Assembly: GCA_051984675.1 (NCBI GenBank)
Contig: JBPYFK010000132.1
Span: 1-20,825, forward strand
From: JBPYFK01 sp051984675
GTDB lineage: Bacteria; Actinomycetota; Actinomycetes; Mycobacteriales; Pseudonocardiaceae
DNA length: 20,825 nucleotides
Reading direction: 5' to 3'
Part shown: positions 18,999-20,825 of the stretch, piece by piece
Layout of the letters: each line of letters opens with the position of its first letter
Numbering within the stretch: position 1 is the stretch's first letter
Translations under genes and position numbers: made by a program
Notes under the pieces: model-generated
The model's database searches: none
Told to the model about the DNA's origin: nothing
What the model saw: only the letters and a program-made list of their open reading frames with translations

Positions 18999-19134
18999 GC
19001 CCACCACGCTAAGGCACACCCACCCCGAAGGCATGACGACGTCGTCGGGGAAACGCCCGCACCCGAACGCACGAGCCATATCACCCGCGTCGAGCGAACA
19101 GGCCCAACCCGCCACCACCACCTATAGTCGACGC
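18999..19134. promoter_or_regulatory. selD-selA divergent promoter region with central palindrome
   Basis: This 136-nt region separates divergent selD and selA. TATAGT (19123-19128) ends 6 nt before the selA ATG. On the other strand TAGCGT (19011-19006) ends 7 nt before the selD ATG. Both fit the TANNNT -10 pattern, and transcription would start at or beside the start codons. A perfect 12-bp palindrome GACGACGTCGTC (19035-19046) lies between them and could bind a shared regulator. No convincing -35 boxes are seen. Confidence 0.5.
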
Positions 19135-20457
19135 ATGGGGGACCCCCGGCGTCACATCCCGGGAACGGACACGCTGCTGTCCGATCCACGCATCGCCGCC
19201 GCCAGCGCCCACATCGGACACAGCGCCACCAAACGCGTCATCCACGCGGTCCAACATCGCGCCCGCAGCGGCCATGTCGACCCCCACAACATCGTGGACA
19301 CCGTCCTCGACGAACTCCCCGACACCACCTGCTCCCTCCGACCCGTCCTCAACGCCACCGGCGTCCTCCTCCACACCAACCTCGGCCGCGCGCCCCTGTC
19401 TCCCGCAGCGACCGACGCGCTCCACCACGCCGCGGGCACCACCAACGTCGAACTCAACCTCGACACTGGCGACCGCGGTGGCCGCGGCCGCGCCACCCAC
19501 GACGCGCTCCACCACGCCGTGCCCGCCGCCGAAGCCGTCCACATCGTCAACAACGGCGCCGCAGCGCTCCTGCTTGCCGTCACCGCCCTCGCACAGGACC
19601 GCGAAATCGTGCTCGCACGGGGCGAAATGATCGAAATCGGCGACGGCTTCCGCATCCCCGAGCTGCTGGAATCCAGCGGGGCTCGCCTGCACGAGATCGG
19701 CACCACCAACCGCGTCACACTCGACGACTACGAACACGCCATCGGCCCGCACACCGCCTGCATCCTCAAGGTCCACCCCGCCAACTTCGTCATCACCGGC
19801 TACACCGCATCCGTGCCCGTCGACGCCCTCCACGAACTCGGCCGAGCCCTCAACGTGCCCATGATCGTCGACATCGGCTCCGGCCTACTCCAACCCCACC
19901 CGCTGCTCCCCGACGAACCCGACGCCACCACCACGCTGCACGCTGGCGCCGACCTCGTCACCGCCAGCGGCGACAAGCTCCTGGGCGGCCCCCAGTGCGG
20001 GCTGCTGTTCGGCAGCGCACCCCTCGTGCGCTCCCTGCGGCGTCACCCCATCGCACGCGCGCTGCGCGTCGACAAACTCACCCTCGCCGCGCTGGAAGCC
20101 ACCCTCCGCGGACCCAGCACCCCCTTGGAAGCCGCGCTCCGGTGCGACACCACGGAACTGCGCCACCGCGCCACCACCCTCGCCGCCGACCTGCAAGCCG
20201 CCGGAATCGACGCCACCGCGATCGAAAGCACCGCCACCCTCGGCGGCGGCGCGGCCCCCGGCCACGCCCTGCCCAGCGCCGCCATCACCGTCCCGTCCAA
20301 CCTGGCCGCACCACTTCGCACGGGCAACCCTCCGGTCGTCGGCCGCACCGAAAGCGGCCGCTACCTCCTCGACCTCCGCGCCCTACCCGCAGACCAGGAC
20401 CCACGCCTGTTCCAGGCCATCCTCGCCGCCGGTGGACGGTTGCCAAGGTCAACTTGA
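19135..20457 (+). CDS. selA: L-seryl-tRNA(Sec) selenium transferase
   Basis: A 440-residue PLP enzyme that converts Ser-tRNA(Sec) to Sec-tRNA(Sec) using selenophosphate. Visible: the N-terminal region with RPVLNATGVLLHTNLGRAPLS (69-89), NLDTGDRGGRG (108-118), the VNNGAAALLL block (139-147), RGEMIEIGDGFRIPE (162-176), VHPANF and TGYTASV (213-227), VDIGSGLL (245-252), and the PLP lysine in ASGDKLLGGPQ with Lys281. The ATG at 19135 gives the usual family start; there is no Shine-Dalgarno sequence, and TATAGT 6 nt upstream implies leaderless expression. The C-terminus is near the family's normal end, but the last few residues (RLPRST) run into the inserted TnpB element, so a slight change of the natural terminus is possible. 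selB, often adjacent to selA, is not seen before the window ends. Confidence 0.93.
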   Translation: MGDPRRHIPGTDTLLSDPRIAAASAHIGHSATKRVIHAVQHRARSGHVDPHNIVDTVLDELPDTTCSLRPVLNATGVLLHTNLGRAPLSPAATDALHHAAGTTNVELNLDTGDRGGRGRATHDALHHAVPAAEAVHIVNNGAAALLLAVTALAQDREIVLARGEMIEIGDGFRIPELLESSGARLHEIGTTNRVTLDDYEHAIGPHTACILKVHPANFVITGYTASVPVDALHELGRALNVPMIVDIGSGLLQPHPLLPDEPDATTTLHAGADLVTASGDKLLGGPQCGLLFGSAPLVRSLRRHPIARALRVDKLTLAALEATLRGPSTPLEAALRCDTTELRHRATTLAADLQAAGIDATAIESTATLGGGAAPGHALPSAAITVPSNLAAPLRTGNPPVVGRTESGRYLLDLRALPADQDPRLFQAILAAGGRLPRST

Positions 20458-20530
20458 CCCGGTCCTAAAGGACCGGGCTTGGAGGTAGGGCCCAACTGGC
20501 TGCTGGGTGGGCTCCTCCATCCAGACACCC
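20453..20530 (-). ncRNA. Candidate omega-RNA scaffold / right end of TnpB element
   Basis: Downstream of the TnpB stop the minus strand folds into nested helices: GGAGG (20514-20518 region, read on minus) with CCTCC over 20481-20485, an inner GCCCA/TGGGC pair (20490-20494 with 20508-20512), and a terminal 8-bp hairpin CCCGGTCC/GGACCGGG (20458-20477). TnpB elements encode their guide RNA across the 3' end of tnpB and the right end, so the RNA probably begins inside the TnpB gene and continues into selA sequence. The exact boundary is not resolved. Confidence 0.5.
20458..20477 (+). terminator. Hairpin just after selA stop (element right-end stem)
   Basis: CCCGGTCC, TAAA loop, GGACCGGG: a perfect 8-bp stem starting directly after the selA TGA. 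It belongs to the mobile element's end but, on the plus strand, could also terminate the selA transcript. Confidence 0.5.
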
Positions 20531-20825
20531 TTATGGGGTGGCAGGGACGCGTGACTCACGCCCCGCAGTCCACGCGGCCTCGCCCTTGCGGGCGATGTTG
20601 CGGGAGGCGTTCCGGTCTGCGTGGGCAACGACTCCGCAGTTCCGGCAGATGAAGACCGATTGGCTCGCCCGGTTCTTGCTGTCGATGTGGTCGCACTCGG
20701 AGCACTGTTGTGAGGTGTAGGCCGGATCGACGAAGACCACGGGCACGCCGACGCGCTTGGCCTTGTAGACGATGAAGTCTCCGAGCTGGGCGAATGCCCA
20801 GGAATGGAGCGCGACCCGTTGGGGC
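20531..20825 (-). CDS. TnpB (IS200/IS605-type RNA-guided nuclease), C-terminal part, runs off window
   Basis: The last 98 or so residues of a TnpB/OrfB protein, continuing past the window end on its 5' side. Reading back from the edge gives VALHSWAFAQLGDFIVYKAKRVG, then VFVDPAYTSQQCSECDHI, a second CRNCG, and ADRNASRNIA. The paired CxxC units form the zinc ribbon. The Asp in ADRNASRNI is the third RuvC catalytic acidic residue. TnpB proteins are RNA-guided DNA nucleases of IS200/IS605 elements. Whether the remainder and a TnpA transposase are present cannot be seen. It is convergent with selA, 73 nt from its stop. No frame break is seen in the visible part. Confidence 0.88.
   Translation of the reverse strand, partial: PQRVALHSWAFAQLGDFIVYKAKRVGVPVVFVDPAYTSQQCSECDHIDSKNRASQSVFICRNCGVVAHADRNASRNIARKGEAAWTAGRESRVPATP

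Larger units (their letters stand above)
20453..20825 (-). mobile_element. IS200/IS605-family (TnpB) element, right end and partial body
   Basis: The TnpB C-terminus plus a terminal hairpin and no long terminal inverted repeats fit an IS200/IS605-type element. The right end lies at about 20453-20458, where GGTCAA-C-TTGACC (20447-20459) spans the junction with selA. The left end is outside the window. It entered beside, or just into, the last codons of selA. Confidence 0.65.

Noticed and set aside
18999..19134. selC (tRNA-Sec) between selD and selA
   Set aside because: The gap is only 136 nt and I see no acceptor stem pairing, long variable arm or TCA anticodon arrangement.

Overview
The window is very GC-rich, with strong G/C bias at third codon positions. 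It carries leaderless promoters with TANNNT -10 boxes, a Pls/PosA-type synthetase and PF03640/DUF4142/DUF1996 secreted proteins. This points to a filamentous actinomycete; Pseudonocardiaceae is my best guess, from gene content only. No rRNA, tRNA or CRISPR array is visible.

Layout. (1) 1-645: no intact gene. Four inverted repeats (72-346) lead to the 5' remnant of a MerR-type regulator (369-485) that appears frameshifted. (2) 646-6466, minus strand: a SET-domain protein-lysine methyltransferase-like gene overlaps by 17 nt a 1398-residue Pls/PosA-family NRPS (A-T-membrane/left-handed beta-helix). A 19-codon ORF with an ideal Shine-Dalgarno sequence follows, then a patatin-like hydrolase whose catalytic Asp is replaced by Asn. 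(3) 6467-6809: AT-richer divergent promoter region. (4) 6810-9868, plus strand: four closely spaced genes: a PF03640 lipoprotein, a membrane-anchored DUF4142 protein, a secreted DUF1996 protein and an NTF2/SnoaL-like protein. (5) 9885-12740, minus: a VOC-fold protein and a short UvrA-like tandem ABC ATPase without the UvrB-binding region. (6) 12865-18998, minus: selD followed by a three-subunit formate dehydrogenase (alpha, Fe-S, NrfD-like anchor) with overlapping genes. The alpha subunit is split by an in-frame TGA that I read as selenocysteine, because a bacterial SECIS hairpin with a GGTCT loop follows it. (7) 19135-20457, plus: selA, divergent from selD. (8) 20453-20825, minus: the 3' end of a TnpB gene, with a structured 3' end that looks like an omega-RNA scaffold abutting the selA stop codon.

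How the parts work together. selA (Sec-tRNA synthesis) and selD (selenophosphate supply) serve decoding of the UGA in the adjacent formate dehydrogenase gene. selB and selC must lie elsewhere. The SET-Pls pair looks like a small biosynthetic unit: the synthetase would activate an amino acid, probably cationic, and polymerise it at the membrane. The coupled SET protein is a candidate tailoring or regulatory methyltransferase. I consider this pair the most likely undescribed system in the window; its function is inferred.
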